DNA from: an uncultured Coprococcus sp.
GTDB lineage: Bacteria; Bacillota; Clostridia; Lachnospirales; Lachnospiraceae
DNA length: 9,347 nt
Direction: 5' to 3'
Assembly (NCBI GenBank): GCA_900548315.1
Contig: URJU01000082.1
Location: 1 to 9,347, forward strand
The notes below the pieces were generated by a model. That model ran no database searches. It was not told the DNA's origin and saw nothing but the letters and a program-made list of their open reading frames with translations. Positions 1 through 5,971 of the stretch are shown piece after piece; position 1 is the first letter of the stretch, and every line of letters starts with the position of its first letter. The position numbers were made by a program, and so were the translations under genes.

Positions 1-47
1 GAGATTACTACGCGTCTCGTGGGCTCGGAGATGTGTATAAGAGACAG
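1..47 (+). other. Illumina Nextera adapter contamination (not genomic)
   Basis: Positions 14-47 match base for base the 34-nt Nextera read-2 transposase adapter as I remember it, ending in the 19-bp Tn5 mosaic end at 29-47 (AGATGTGTATAAGAGACAG). Positions 1-5 (GAGAT) match the 3' end of the P7 flow-cell primer. Positions 6-13 (TACTACGC) sit exactly where the 8-nt i7 index belongs and agree with an index I recall from the Nextera XT v2 set. This is untrimmed library sequence at a contig edge. Translated on the minus strand it gives the artefactual peptide LLYTSPSPRDA, a known type of database contaminant. Nothing left of position 48 should be annotated as biology. Confidence 0.98.
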
Positions 48-253
48 GTAATGTGCCTGAGAGATTCAAGAGTATAGTGGATGCATTTGGCGATACAGAG
101 GCGGCCATGAGACAGGCGGGAATCGCATATGCAACAGACCAGATCATCGATCTCATGGCAAATGGAGTAAAGCATATACATGTGTACTCCATGAATAAGC
201 CGGAGGTCGCAGCCGGAATACAGAAGAATCTCAGTGAGATACTTAAAGTCTGA
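48..253 (+). CDS. metF: 5,10-methylenetetrahydrofolate reductase, C-terminal fragment (5'-truncated)
   Basis: MetF reduces 5,10-methylene-THF to 5-methyl-THF, the methyl donor for methionine synthase, in the cytoplasm. Only the last ~67 residues are present. The frame is open leftward into the adapter, so the gene is cut by the contig end, not by mutation; the GTG at 53 is an internal Val codon. The fragment has the usual MetF C-terminus: an IPERF-like helix (VPERFKSIVDAFGD), then RQAGIAYATDQIIDLMANGVKHIH, then the family-typical H-x-Y-x-MNKPE strand and turn that closes the TIM barrel. Stop is TGA at 251-253. No clear terminator follows. The link to methionine/B12 metabolism fits the activation-domain-like protein at 1889-2881. 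Confidence 0.85.
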
Positions 254-426
254 TAATATACAGATGTATATATTAAACTGGCAGTTGGTAGAAATTTGTA
301 AGACAGGTGTGTATGATGATATCATCCTGTAAGCTGAATTCTTACATAACAAACCGCCAAATAATATTATAATAAATACAAGATGTCAAATTTAAGATAA
401 CAATTATAAGAAAGAAGGAATAAAAA
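254..426. promoter_or_regulatory. Intergenic region with possible -10 element for the 427-2881 operon
   Basis: This 173-bp AT-rich gap follows metF. A perfect TATAAT lies at 368-373, about 54 bp before the next start, but no good -35 stands at normal spacing: TTACAT at 342-347 is weak and 20 bp away. A short palindrome (GATGATATCATC, 315-326) lies within a weak ACAGG/CCTGT pairing and has no T tract, so I do not call it a terminator. An AAGGA ribosome binding site sits at 416-420 before the ATG at 427. The promoter assignment is tentative. Confidence 0.3.
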
Positions 427-864
427 ATGACACTCGAAGTTTTACAGAAGGACATGATAGCAGCAATGAAGGCAAGAGATAAGGAGAGAAAGGACAGTAT
501 ATCATCTCTCGTATCTGCAGTTAAAAAAGTTGGTATAGACAACGGCTGCAGAGACAATATACCGGAGGACATAGTTGACAGCGTTATCCTCAAGGAGATC
601 AAGTCTGTGAAGGAACAGATCGACACATGCCCTGCAGACAGAACTGATCTGCTGGAGCAGTACAAGGCAAGATATGATGTGTTCAACGAGTATGCGCCAA
701 AGCTTTTGTCAGAGGATGAGGTCAGAGAGATACTCACCACAAAGTTTGCAGATGTGATCGCAACCAAGAACAAAGGACAGATCATGAAGACAGTCATGGC
801 AGAGCTCAAGGGCAAGGCTGACGGCAAGGTTATCAATCAGGTTGTTGCAGAGCTTTGCAAATAA
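427..864 (+). CDS. yqeY: GatB/YqeY domain-containing protein
   Basis: This 145-residue cytoplasmic protein has the size of stand-alone YqeY proteins (about 148 residues). The family resembles the tail domain of GatB, the tRNA-dependent amidotransferase subunit, so a tRNA-related role is often assumed, but the function of free YqeY is not settled. Visible family features are the N-terminal helix LQKDMIAAMKARDKERKDSIS (residues 6-26), the middle helix IKSVKEQIDTC with DLLEQYKARYDVFNEYAPKLLSEDEVREI (74-102), and the C-terminal KNKGQIMKTVMAELKGKADGKVINQVV (114-140), matching the family G-x-[VI]-M ... L-x-G-x-[AV]-D-G-x-x-[VI] pattern. Start is ATG at 427 with AAGGA upstream. It is probably the first gene of an operon; the next start is 57 bp downstream with no terminator between. 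Confidence 0.9.
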   Translation: MTLEVLQKDMIAAMKARDKERKDSISSLVSAVKKVGIDNGCRDNIPEDIVDSVILKEIKSVKEQIDTCPADRTDLLEQYKARYDVFNEYAPKLLSEDEVREILTTKFADVIATKNKGQIMKTVMAELKGKADGKVINQVVAELCK

Positions 865-921
865 TATCTTCTGACAGAAATCAAATCTGCGAATTAGTGA
901 ACGGAATTAGTGGAGAAAAAT

Positions 922-1482
922 ATGAAGTTTGTAGGAATTGAGAAGAAGGAACAGGGCAAGTTCATCACAAGGTATGATGTGAAGTATGAGACCGTAGATG
1001 GCATATTGAAAAATTATGAGATGATAAGCAGAAACGGCGATATCACAGATTTTGAGGGACTTCACGGCAAGGCTGCGGATGCAGTTGTCATCATAGCCAC
1101 CGATGAGAATGATGAGAAGATTCTGATAGACAGAGAATACAGACTGGCTCCTGGCGAGTGGGTATACAATTTCCCTGCCGGACTGATAGATCCGGGCGAG
1201 ACACCTGAGGTCAGCGCAAAGCGTGAACTCATGGAGGAGACGGGACTTGAGCTGTACGAGATCACGGATACAATAGGGACAAGCTACAGCGCTGTCGGAT
1301 TTTCAAATGAGACAAATATGTGTGTGGTGGGCAAGGCGAGAGGCGAGTTTAAGCCGAGCACATCAACTTTGGAAGAGATCACACCTGGCTGGTACACAAA
1401 GGCTGAGGTCAGAGAGCTGCTAAAGACTGAGAAGTTTGCTGCCAGAACCCAGGCATTTTGCTATGTTTGGAGCAGAAAGTAG
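922..1482 (+). CDS. NUDIX hydrolase, ADP-ribose pyrophosphatase type
   Basis: The 186-residue protein carries a complete Nudix box G-x5-E-x7-RE-U-x-EE-x-G-U at residues 87-109: G87, E93, R101-E102, E105-E106, G108-L109, which binds the catalytic Mg2+. Preceding EWVYNFPAGLID (79-90) and following TIGTSYSAVGFSNETNMCVV (118-136) resemble ADP-ribose pyrophosphatases (NudF/YqkG type), which split ADP-ribose into AMP and ribose 5-phosphate; the exact substrate is inferred. An in-frame GTG at 910 is possible, but ATG at 922 is preferred because GGAG at 912-915 is a well-placed ribosome binding site (6-nt spacer) that the GTG would consume. The gene lies between yqeY and a small membrane protein gene 13 bp downstream, likely cotranscribed. 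Confidence 0.9.
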   Translation: MKFVGIEKKEQGKFITRYDVKYETVDGILKNYEMISRNGDITDFEGLHGKAADAVVIIATDENDEKILIDREYRLAPGEWVYNFPAGLIDPGETPEVSAKRELMEETGLELYEITDTIGTSYSAVGFSNETNMCVVGKARGEFKPSTSTLEEITPGWYTKAEVRELLKTEKFAARTQAFCYVWSRK

Positions 1483-1495
1483 AAGGAGTATGTGT

Positions 1496-1885
1496 ATGGA
1501 GAAATTACCAGGAAAGAGTATGGTTACGGTGTCATCTGTCATCATGCTCATATGGGGACTTGTAAATGCAGGATATTATGATGTGGCAAAGCTTGTGCTT
1601 GCGGATGATCCATCATCTAAGGCTATCGCGTGTGGTGTTGTGGTTGGAATCGCGTCACTTGCAGCGGTCATAGGCGGAATATTTGGAATAGCTGGAAGCA
1701 ACAAGGTGGCAAAGGCATCTGCGATAGTTGTGTGGGCAGCATTCCTGCTCATATTTGCCATTGTGAGTGGAATAGTAGCACTTGTGGCAGGAGACAGCAA
1801 GGCTATTGGAGTTGTCATGATGATAGTTGGGATCATTGTTCCATTTATCATGTTCATGGGAGCATCAAAGAACAGAGCAAAGTAA
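1496..1885 (+). CDS. Small four-helix membrane protein, family not recognised
   Basis: This 129-residue protein is almost entirely hydrophobic, with four likely membrane helices at roughly residues 9-27, 43-67, 72-97 and 101-121, a lysine-rich N-terminus and a KNRAK tail. Gly/Ala/Val-rich helices and short loops suggest an integral membrane protein without a large soluble domain; I see no catalytic motif or transporter signature and assign no function. The start is ATG at 1496: AAGGAG at 1483-1488 gives a 7-nt spacer, whereas the in-frame ATG at 1490 would have only 1 nt. It begins 13 bp after the NUDIX gene and ends 3 bp before the next start, so it is almost certainly cotranscribed and probably translationally coupled to the gene that follows. 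Confidence 0.8.
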   Translation: MEKLPGKSMVTVSSVIMLIWGLVNAGYYDVAKLVLADDPSSKAIACGVVVGIASLAAVIGGIFGIAGSNKVAKASAIVVWAAFLLIFAIVSGIVALVAGDSKAIGVVMMIVGIIVPFIMFMGASKNRAK

Positions 1886-1888
1886 TTT

Positions 1889-2881
1889 ATGAGAAGTAAC
1901 AGTTATAGGTTTTTTCAGAACAGAGATTGTAAATTTTTCCCATGCCATGAGGTACAGGATGAAGATGATTTTAACTGTCTGTTCTGTTATTGCCCTTTAT
2001 ATCTCGATGACAACTGTATAGGATCCCCGGAATATATCATAACAGGGCGGGGACAGCGGATAAAGGACTGCAGCTCGTGCCTAGTGGTTCACAGTTCGGA
2101 GATGTACGATAAAGTTATTGCACATCTGCGCAGACAGGACGAAATCTTGCGTGTGGATTTGCGCAAAATGAAAAGCCCATTGATGGACAGACTTTTTCAG
2201 ATCGCTCACATAAATGATATGGATGAGGATATGCGCGCGGAACATAGACTGCTGGTTGACCACGTAGTAAATGGAATTATGACTGGATCCTTGTCAGAAA
2301 AACCAAATAGCAAGGGAACAGCTTTGGACTGTACGGAAACAGTTTTGAATCCCATGGAAGTGTCTGTTCTGCTGCAGCCATTTGCGGGGGAATGTGTCCA
2401 CAAGGGATACCTGGAATTTGGAAATAAAAAGATAGAGTGCAATGTGCTTGAACAGATTGAAACAGCCGGTGTTGAAAAAGGTTACTTATATGCATTTCAT
2501 GCGCCAGATGTTGACCTGGAGAGTGCAGGGTCGGTCCTTGAACAGTATTACATGGAGGCATTTCAGGTGGCATGCATGGATGTCATCAGAGGGTGGCTAC
2601 AGGGATATCTTGAGAGAAAGAACAGTGTATATGAGAAGAAGTATTGCAGTCCGTCATTCGGTCCGGGATATTATGGAATGGGCATGGATGCTGTACCTGA
2701 GCTGCTTGGACTTATGGATGCATCACAGGCAGGCGTGTCATGGAACGGAGAACGTATGTCACCGAAGATGAGTCTTGTTGGAACATATCTGATCGCGGGT
2801 GAAGATGTGTTTGAGGTGGATTCTGATTGCATAGATTGTATTGGACAGAGCGGTGGCTGTGAATTCTGTATAAAGCACTGA
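1889..2881 (+). CDS. Cys-rich small domain fused to a methionine-synthase-activation-like domain
   Basis: This 330-residue soluble protein appears to have two parts. Residues ~5-66 resemble the cysteine-rich small domain (Pfam PF04071, likely metal-binding): FFQNRDCKFFPCH then FNCLFCYCPLY, with Cys14, 19, 30, 33, 35, 43, 61, 64 and His20. Residues ~150-305 resemble the B12-dependent methionine synthase activation domain (Met_synt_B12), which in many Clostridia is separate from MetH and lets SAM and an electron donor reactivate cob(II)alamin. Supporting segments are YYMEAFQVACMDVIRGWL (230-247), SPSFGPGYYGMG (254-265; compare RFSPGYGDW) and AGVSWNGERMSPKMSLVGTYLI (281-302). A C-terminal CIDC...CEFC (314, 317, 324, 327) could bind a metal or Fe-S cluster. 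The function is inferred from domain resemblance and nearby metF. The start at 1889 is 3 bp after the previous stop with only a weak ribosome binding site, suggesting translational coupling. Confidence 0.7.
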   Translation: MRSNSYRFFQNRDCKFFPCHEVQDEDDFNCLFCYCPLYLDDNCIGSPEYIITGRGQRIKDCSSCLVVHSSEMYDKVIAHLRRQDEILRVDLRKMKSPLMDRLFQIAHINDMDEDMRAEHRLLVDHVVNGIMTGSLSEKPNSKGTALDCTETVLNPMEVSVLLQPFAGECVHKGYLEFGNKKIECNVLEQIETAGVEKGYLYAFHAPDVDLESAGSVLEQYYMEAFQVACMDVIRGWLQGYLERKNSVYEKKYCSPSFGPGYYGMGMDAVPELLGLMDASQAGVSWNGERMSPKMSLVGTYLIAGEDVFEVDSDCIDCIGQSGGCEFCIKH

Positions 2882-2890
2882 ATTTATACC

Positions 2891-2921
2891 AAGTAGGAGC
2901 AGGAGTGTTCTGCTCCTACTT
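2891..2921. terminator. Hairpin terminator between convergent genes
   Basis: A perfect 12-bp stem (AAGTAGGAGCAG at 2891-2902 with its complement at 2910-2921) and a 7-nt loop lie between the stop at 2881 and the converging stop at 2935. The stem is strong, but no clean T run follows on either strand (TTAGAATTATAGTT on plus, GGTATAAATT on minus). It probably acts on both strands or mainly protects 3' ends. Confidence 0.65.
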
Positions 2922-2934
2922 AGAATTATAGTTA

Positions 2935-3759
2935 TTAGTCCAAATCGAAACTAAAGACCGCTTTGTCGAAATTGCGGTCCTTTAAATCTTCATCTGAAAT
3001 GATCCAAAAGATATTCCATAGACAACCAACGTTGTAACCATATTGAAACAGCAGATGAGTTTTTGTGTTTACATCCGGTATATTACCACCCGTAGGATAA
3101 CCGAATAATTTGTTTCCGTCATACGAAAGATATTCGATATCATAATCTGGAGCAACTTCTTCAAGACGGTCAAATAGGTCACAGTCAAGCACATCTCCCA
3201 GTGGCTGATAATCTGTGGTGAGTTCAAACTCGACAGCCTTTTCCTCAAAAGTTTCTGTAAAATACTTTGAATAATATGGAACAGGCGGCTCAGTTCTCTT
3301 TAAATTTGACAGGTCGCCGTTGTACCAGATCACCTTGTGATAAGCCGAATTTTCGGGGTCGTCAGCAACGCTTTCAACCCATTTGTTGGTCTGGTGAATT
3401 GAGTCGATTTCTCCGCTCCAGAAAAAATATAAAATACCCGTGTGCGGAAGCTTGTTTTCAATATCCAAGTCGGCAATGTCCGCAAGATTGATTTGAGCAA
3501 CAAGCTGCATTGCTGATTTTTCGTACCGCTCAGTGTCATCTCCGCGCTTGCAGGAATAGCCCGACATTGTGGGATATGGAATTTCGGGCGGAAGATCGGG
3601 AAAGCCACCGATTTTACTTGTGCCTTTTGCAATTACATTTTCCACATCCTTCACACACATTTTAATAGTATTTTTTCGGTAGTCTTTAATACTTTCTGCA
3701 ATATCAGTGTGTCCTTCTTTAATAAGGAATTCAATCAAATCCATTTCGTGCATTTTCAT
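2935..3759 (-). CDS. DUF1963 / YwqG-like protein
   Basis: This 274-residue soluble protein matches the DUF1963 (YwqG) family pattern: SKIGGFPDLPPEIPYP (residues 48-63), KSAMQLVAQINLADI (81-95), TGILYFFW (107-114), and a C-terminal LLFQYGYNVGCLWNIFWIISDEDLKDRNFDKAVFSFDLD region (236-274) like the family's closing G-x-x-x-F-x-I-x-x-x-D-L-x-x-x-x-F. The biochemical function is unknown. The frame stays open 14 codons further upstream, but ATG at 3757-3759 is preferred: AGGGGG (3766-3771, minus) is 6 nt away, and a perfect minus-strand TATAAT (3800-3805) would start transcription inside the longer version. Codon use differs from neighbours: I count Ile as about 12 ATT, 7 ATC, 1 ATA, against 0/6/6 in yqeY, with more GAA and CGN. 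This suggests separate acquisition. Confidence 0.8.
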   Translation of the reverse strand: MKMHEMDLIEFLIKEGHTDIAESIKDYRKNTIKMCVKDVENVIAKGTSKIGGFPDLPPEIPYPTMSGYSCKRGDDTERYEKSAMQLVAQINLADIADLDIENKLPHTGILYFFWSGEIDSIHQTNKWVESVADDPENSAYHKVIWYNGDLSNLKRTEPPVPYYSKYFTETFEEKAVEFELTTDYQPLGDVLDCDLFDRLEEVAPDYDIEYLSYDGNKLFGYPTGGNIPDVNTKTHLLFQYGYNVGCLWNIFWIISDEDLKDRNFDKAVFSFDLD

Positions 3760-3799
3760 TTTATACCCCCTAATCCCTATTGTTAAAGTCAACATATCC

Positions 3800-3805
3800 A
3801 TTATA
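3800..3805 (-). promoter_or_regulatory. -10 element for the DUF1963 gene
   Basis: The minus strand reads TATAAT here, 41 bp before the chosen start codon. The -35 region about 17 bp further upstream (TATGCA/ATGCAA) is poor. The element lies in the 86-bp gap after the MATE stop, so the DUF1963 gene could have its own promoter while also receiving read-through from the MATE gene. Confidence 0.4.
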
Positions 3806-3845
3806 CCTCGTATCGCCTAATTTGCATACACATTTAATGGCTACA

Positions 3846-5156
3846 CTACCTTGGGGATTCCCACGCCAGAAATACCAGACTGACAGTAAGAGTCACAGCC
3901 TCGGTCACAGGTGCAGCAAACCACAAGCCGTTGCCACCGGTCAAAACTGGGAACGTCAGTATACACACGCTGCTGAGTATGATGTTTCGGAGCAGTGATA
4001 TACACAGCGACTGCCCGGATTTCAGTATGGCCTGAAGATAGTAGGAGGTCATCAGGTTGATCCCAAATGGCACAAATGCAAAGAAGTACGCTCTGACACC
4101 AAGATCGGCAATGATGCCAAGACCTTCGTTCATATCTATAAACACACCGCAGAGCACCCTTGGAAAAAGTATTCCAAGAAGTGAGAACAGCACACCCATG
4201 ATCAGGATGGTTGTGTAAGCCATTCTTTTTATGGTTTTTATTCGGCTTATGTTATTTGCTCCATAGTTGGTCGAGATCACAGGCTGCACAGACTGACCAA
4301 CTCCTGTGAACAGAGAATTGAACAGGATGACGCAGTTGGAGATGACGCTGTATATGGACAGGGCATTCTCACCGCAGTACTTCAATATCTGTATGTTAAA
4401 CAGCAGCACTATAAATCCATTTGCAAATTCATTGAAAAAGCTCGGGATACCGGCTGTCACGATATTCTTCATGCTGTTCAGGATCCTGTGTGGCATTATG
4501 AAACGCAGTTCATTCTTCTTGCTGAGAAAATGTGATGAGGCTACAAGTACCTGAATCAGCATACCGATTACAGAGGCAAGTGCGGCTCCGCCGATTCCCT
4601 GCTTCAGTGGGAATACCAGTACAATGTCCATCACGATATTGAACACTCCACCCAGCAGGACGCCTGCCATGGCGCGGTTCGGGTCATTGTCAGCCCTCAC
4701 AAATATAGCTATGAAGTTGGAAAATACTGCAACCGGCAGGAATATATTTATATAGTGCATGTATGACATGGCATATGGGTATAGAGTGGCATTTGCACCC
4801 ATGAGCATCAGCAGTGATGGCATGCATGTTACGTACAGTATCCACAGCAGCGCGGTGACTGCTGCGATCATCATGAATGACACGGTGAAGTAACGGTTAG
4901 ATTTCACCGTGTTGCCACTTCCTCTGTGCACGCTCATCTGTACCGAGCCACCTACGCCAAAGAGAATCCCGGTTGACATAAGTATGCACAGCAGTGGCGT
5001 TGTGATGCTCAGAGCGGCCAGGGCATCAGCTCCAACACCTTTGCCGATGACGATGGCATCAGTCAGGGTGTATATGGACATGACCATGGCACTTCCAAGG
5101 GAAGGAATGAGGAATTTGTAGTAAAGCTTTTTCAGATCGTCTCTTAACAGGTCCAT
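3846..5156 (-). CDS. MATE family multidrug/cation efflux transporter
   Basis: This 436-residue protein has the length and twelve-helix pattern of bacterial MATE antiporters, which export drugs or other organic cations in exchange for Na+ or H+. Two related halves are visible: the first from about residue 16 (LIPSLGSAMVMSIYTLTDAIVIGKGVG) through FVRADNDPNRAMAGVLLGGVFNIVMD (152-177), the second from about 234 (TAGIPSFFNEFANGFIVLLFN) through GQSVQPVISTNYGANN (287-302), a MATE signature. The substrate cannot be read from sequence. The C-terminus ends soon after helix 12 (WESPR), so the gene looks intact. Start is ATG at 5154-5156 with AAGGAGA (5164-5170) 7 nt upstream. The long leader holds a promoter, a short ORF and a terminator, implying regulated expression. 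A GNAT gene is divergent. Confidence 0.93.
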   Translation of the reverse strand: MDLLRDDLKKLYYKFLIPSLGSAMVMSIYTLTDAIVIGKGVGADALAALSITTPLLCILMSTGILFGVGGSVQMSVHRGSGNTVKSNRYFTVSFMMIAAVTALLWILYVTCMPSLLMLMGANATLYPYAMSYMHYINIFLPVAVFSNFIAIFVRADNDPNRAMAGVLLGGVFNIVMDIVLVFPLKQGIGGAALASVIGMLIQVLVASSHFLSKKNELRFIMPHRILNSMKNIVTAGIPSFFNEFANGFIVLLFNIQILKYCGENALSIYSVISNCVILFNSLFTGVGQSVQPVISTNYGANNISRIKTIKRMAYTTILIMGVLFSLLGILFPRVLCGVFIDMNEGLGIIADLGVRAYFFAFVPFGINLMTSYYLQAILKSGQSLCISLLRNIILSSVCILTFPVLTGGNGLWFAAPVTEAVTLTVSLVFLAWESPR

Positions 5157-5250
5157 TTGTAAATCTCCTTAAAAAATAGTTTATAATTGAAAATCATTGA
5201 AAATCGAAAAGGCACATGATCGCGGGTACACATTATCCTGCCAGCCGCAT

Positions 5251-5290
5251 AAAAAAAGAGCCAGATAAGATAAAGTATCTTATCTGGCTC
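5251..5290 (-). terminator. Intrinsic terminator inside the MATE leader (attenuator)
   Basis: Read on the minus strand, GAGCCAGATAAGATA (5290-5276) pairs perfectly over 15 bp with 5272-5258 around a 3-nt loop, followed at once by seven Ts (5257-5251). This is a textbook intrinsic terminator. It lies about 94 bp before the MATE start and about 105 bp after the likely transcription start, with no minus-strand gene upstream to terminate, so it must act on the MATE leader itself. On the plus strand the T run is absent. Confidence 0.9.
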
Positions 5291-5310
5291 ATGAAAATTC
5301 TGATATATTT

Positions 5311-5346
5311 TTATCGCGATTCATGTTCCATCCGGGAATCCTGCAT
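5311..5346 (-). CDS. Putative 11-codon leader ORF upstream of the MATE gene
   Basis: On the minus strand an ATG at 5344-5346 opens an 11-codon ORF (MQDSRMEHESR, stop TAA 5311-5313). It is preceded by AAGGTG (5355-5360) at 8-nt spacing and ends 20 nt before the terminator hairpin. Short leader ORFs before an attenuator are a known arrangement for antibiotic-induced resistance genes in Firmicutes. ORFs this short also occur by chance, so translation is inferred from the ribosome-binding site and position. Confidence 0.45.
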   Translation of the reverse strand: MQDSRMEHESR

Positions 5347-5401
5347 CTGCAGAACACCTTGCAAGGTATATTAATATTCAACATACCGTCCGACTTGTGT
5401 T

Positions 5402-5429
5402 ATTATAACAGGAGGCACAAAAATGTCAA
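5402..5429 (-). promoter_or_regulatory. Consensus sigma-A promoter for the MATE transcript
   Basis: The minus strand shows TTGACA (5429-5424), a 16-bp spacer and TATAAT (5407-5402), both hexamers perfect. Transcription would start near 5395, giving a leader of about 240 nt before the MATE start. A promoter this strong combined with a downstream terminator fits constitutive initiation controlled by attenuation. It overlaps the upstream region of the divergent GNAT gene. Confidence 0.8.
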
Positions 5430-5464
5430 GGCTTAATAAGGGGGTATTATGGAGTATAGAGTGA
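5423..5464 (+). CDS. Putative 13-codon ORF overlapping the GNAT start
   Basis: ATG at 5423 opens MSRLNKGVLWSIE and stops at TGA 5462-5464, in a different frame from the GNAT gene that starts inside it at 5449. It has a better ribosome binding site than the GNAT gene: AGGAGG at 5410-5415 with a 7-nt spacer. Ribosomes ending at 5464 could affect initiation at 5449, so a coupling or leader role is possible. No homology is recognisable at this length. Confidence 0.4.
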   Translation: MSRLNKGVLWSIE

Positions 5465-5907
5465 CAGATGCAAATGATATAGATATGCTGATGGATGCCA
5501 GATTGTCCATGCTTAGGATAGTCAATGATCTTCCTGCTGATTACATATTTGATGATGAATTGGTGGTGAGCAGCAGAAGGTATTTTCTTGAGGGTGATCA
5601 GACAACAGTTGTAGCTGTCGATGACGGAAGATGTGTGGCGTGTGCCAGTATGTCTTATATTGAAATAATGCCAACATTTTCTCACCCATCAGGAAAGAGA
5701 GCACATCTCATGAATGTATATACAGAAGAGCACTATCGGAGAAGAGGAATCGCCAGGCAGCTTGTGAATATGCTTATAGAGGACGCGTGTGTACATGGTG
5801 CCACGGAGATAAGCCTTGATGCCACGGAAAGCGGCAGACCGCTGTATGAATCAGTGGGATTTAAGGCATCTGAGGAGTGCATGGTTATAGATATACAGCA
5901 ATTATGA
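5449..5907 (+). CDS. GNAT family N-acetyltransferase
   Basis: This 152-residue protein transfers an acetyl group from acetyl-CoA to an unknown amine. The GNAT core is visible: strand 4 AHLMNVYTEEHY (residues 85-96) leads into the acetyl-CoA pyrophosphate-binding motif RRRGIA (97-102, matching [QR]-x-x-G-x-[GA]), then the helix RQLVNMLIEDACVHGATEISLDAT and the motif-B segment GRPLYESVGFKA (129-140). The start at 5449 is supported by a GGGGT-type ribosome binding site (5440-5445) and full coverage of the N-terminal helices. It diverges from the MATE gene across a 292-bp region. Substrate is unknown; drug or metabolite detoxification is only suggested by that neighbour. Confidence 0.9.
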   Translation: MEYRVTDANDIDMLMDARLSMLRIVNDLPADYIFDDELVVSSRRYFLEGDQTTVVAVDDGRCVACASMSYIEIMPTFSHPSGKRAHLMNVYTEEHYRRRGIARQLVNMLIEDACVHGATEISLDATESGRPLYESVGFKASEECMVIDIQQL

Positions 5908-5912
5908 TACTT

Positions 5913-5942
5913 TTGATAATAGACAGTTTACATACATATATT
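5913..5942 (+). promoter_or_regulatory. Putative promoter for the nitroreductase relic and pnuC
   Basis: TTGATA (5913-5918) and TATATT (5937-5942) each match the consensus at 5 of 6 bases and are 18 bp apart. They lie just after the GNAT stop and before the ATG at 5972. A GGAGG at 5956-5960 follows, 11 nt from that ATG. No riboswitch or operator is evident in this 64-bp gap. Confidence 0.55.
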
Positions 5943-5971
5943 TACGGAGACAGACGGAGGTAGATATAGAT

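Noticed and set aside
302..330. Hairpin after metF as its terminator
   Set aside because: Pairing is short and interrupted and no T run follows.
8..352. Minus-strand ORF reading through the left edge into metF
   Set aside because: Its C-terminal residues are translated adapter, the rest is antisense to metF, and there is no ribosome binding site or family resemblance.
342..836. Long minus-strand ORF of 164 codons, Ser/Leu/Ile-rich
   Set aside because: It is antisense to yqeY, a convincing family member, and its composition is what complementing AGA/GAG/AAG-rich codons produces.
1576..1857. Minus-strand ORF of 93 codons opposite the small membrane protein
   Set aside because: It is a composition shadow of a Gly/Ala/Val-rich gene on the plus strand, which has a good ribosome binding site and tight operon spacing.
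5921..5953. Two AGACAG repeats before the nitroreductase relic as a NiaR-like operator
   Set aside because: They are short direct repeats 27 bp apart without the inverted symmetry expected of such an operator.
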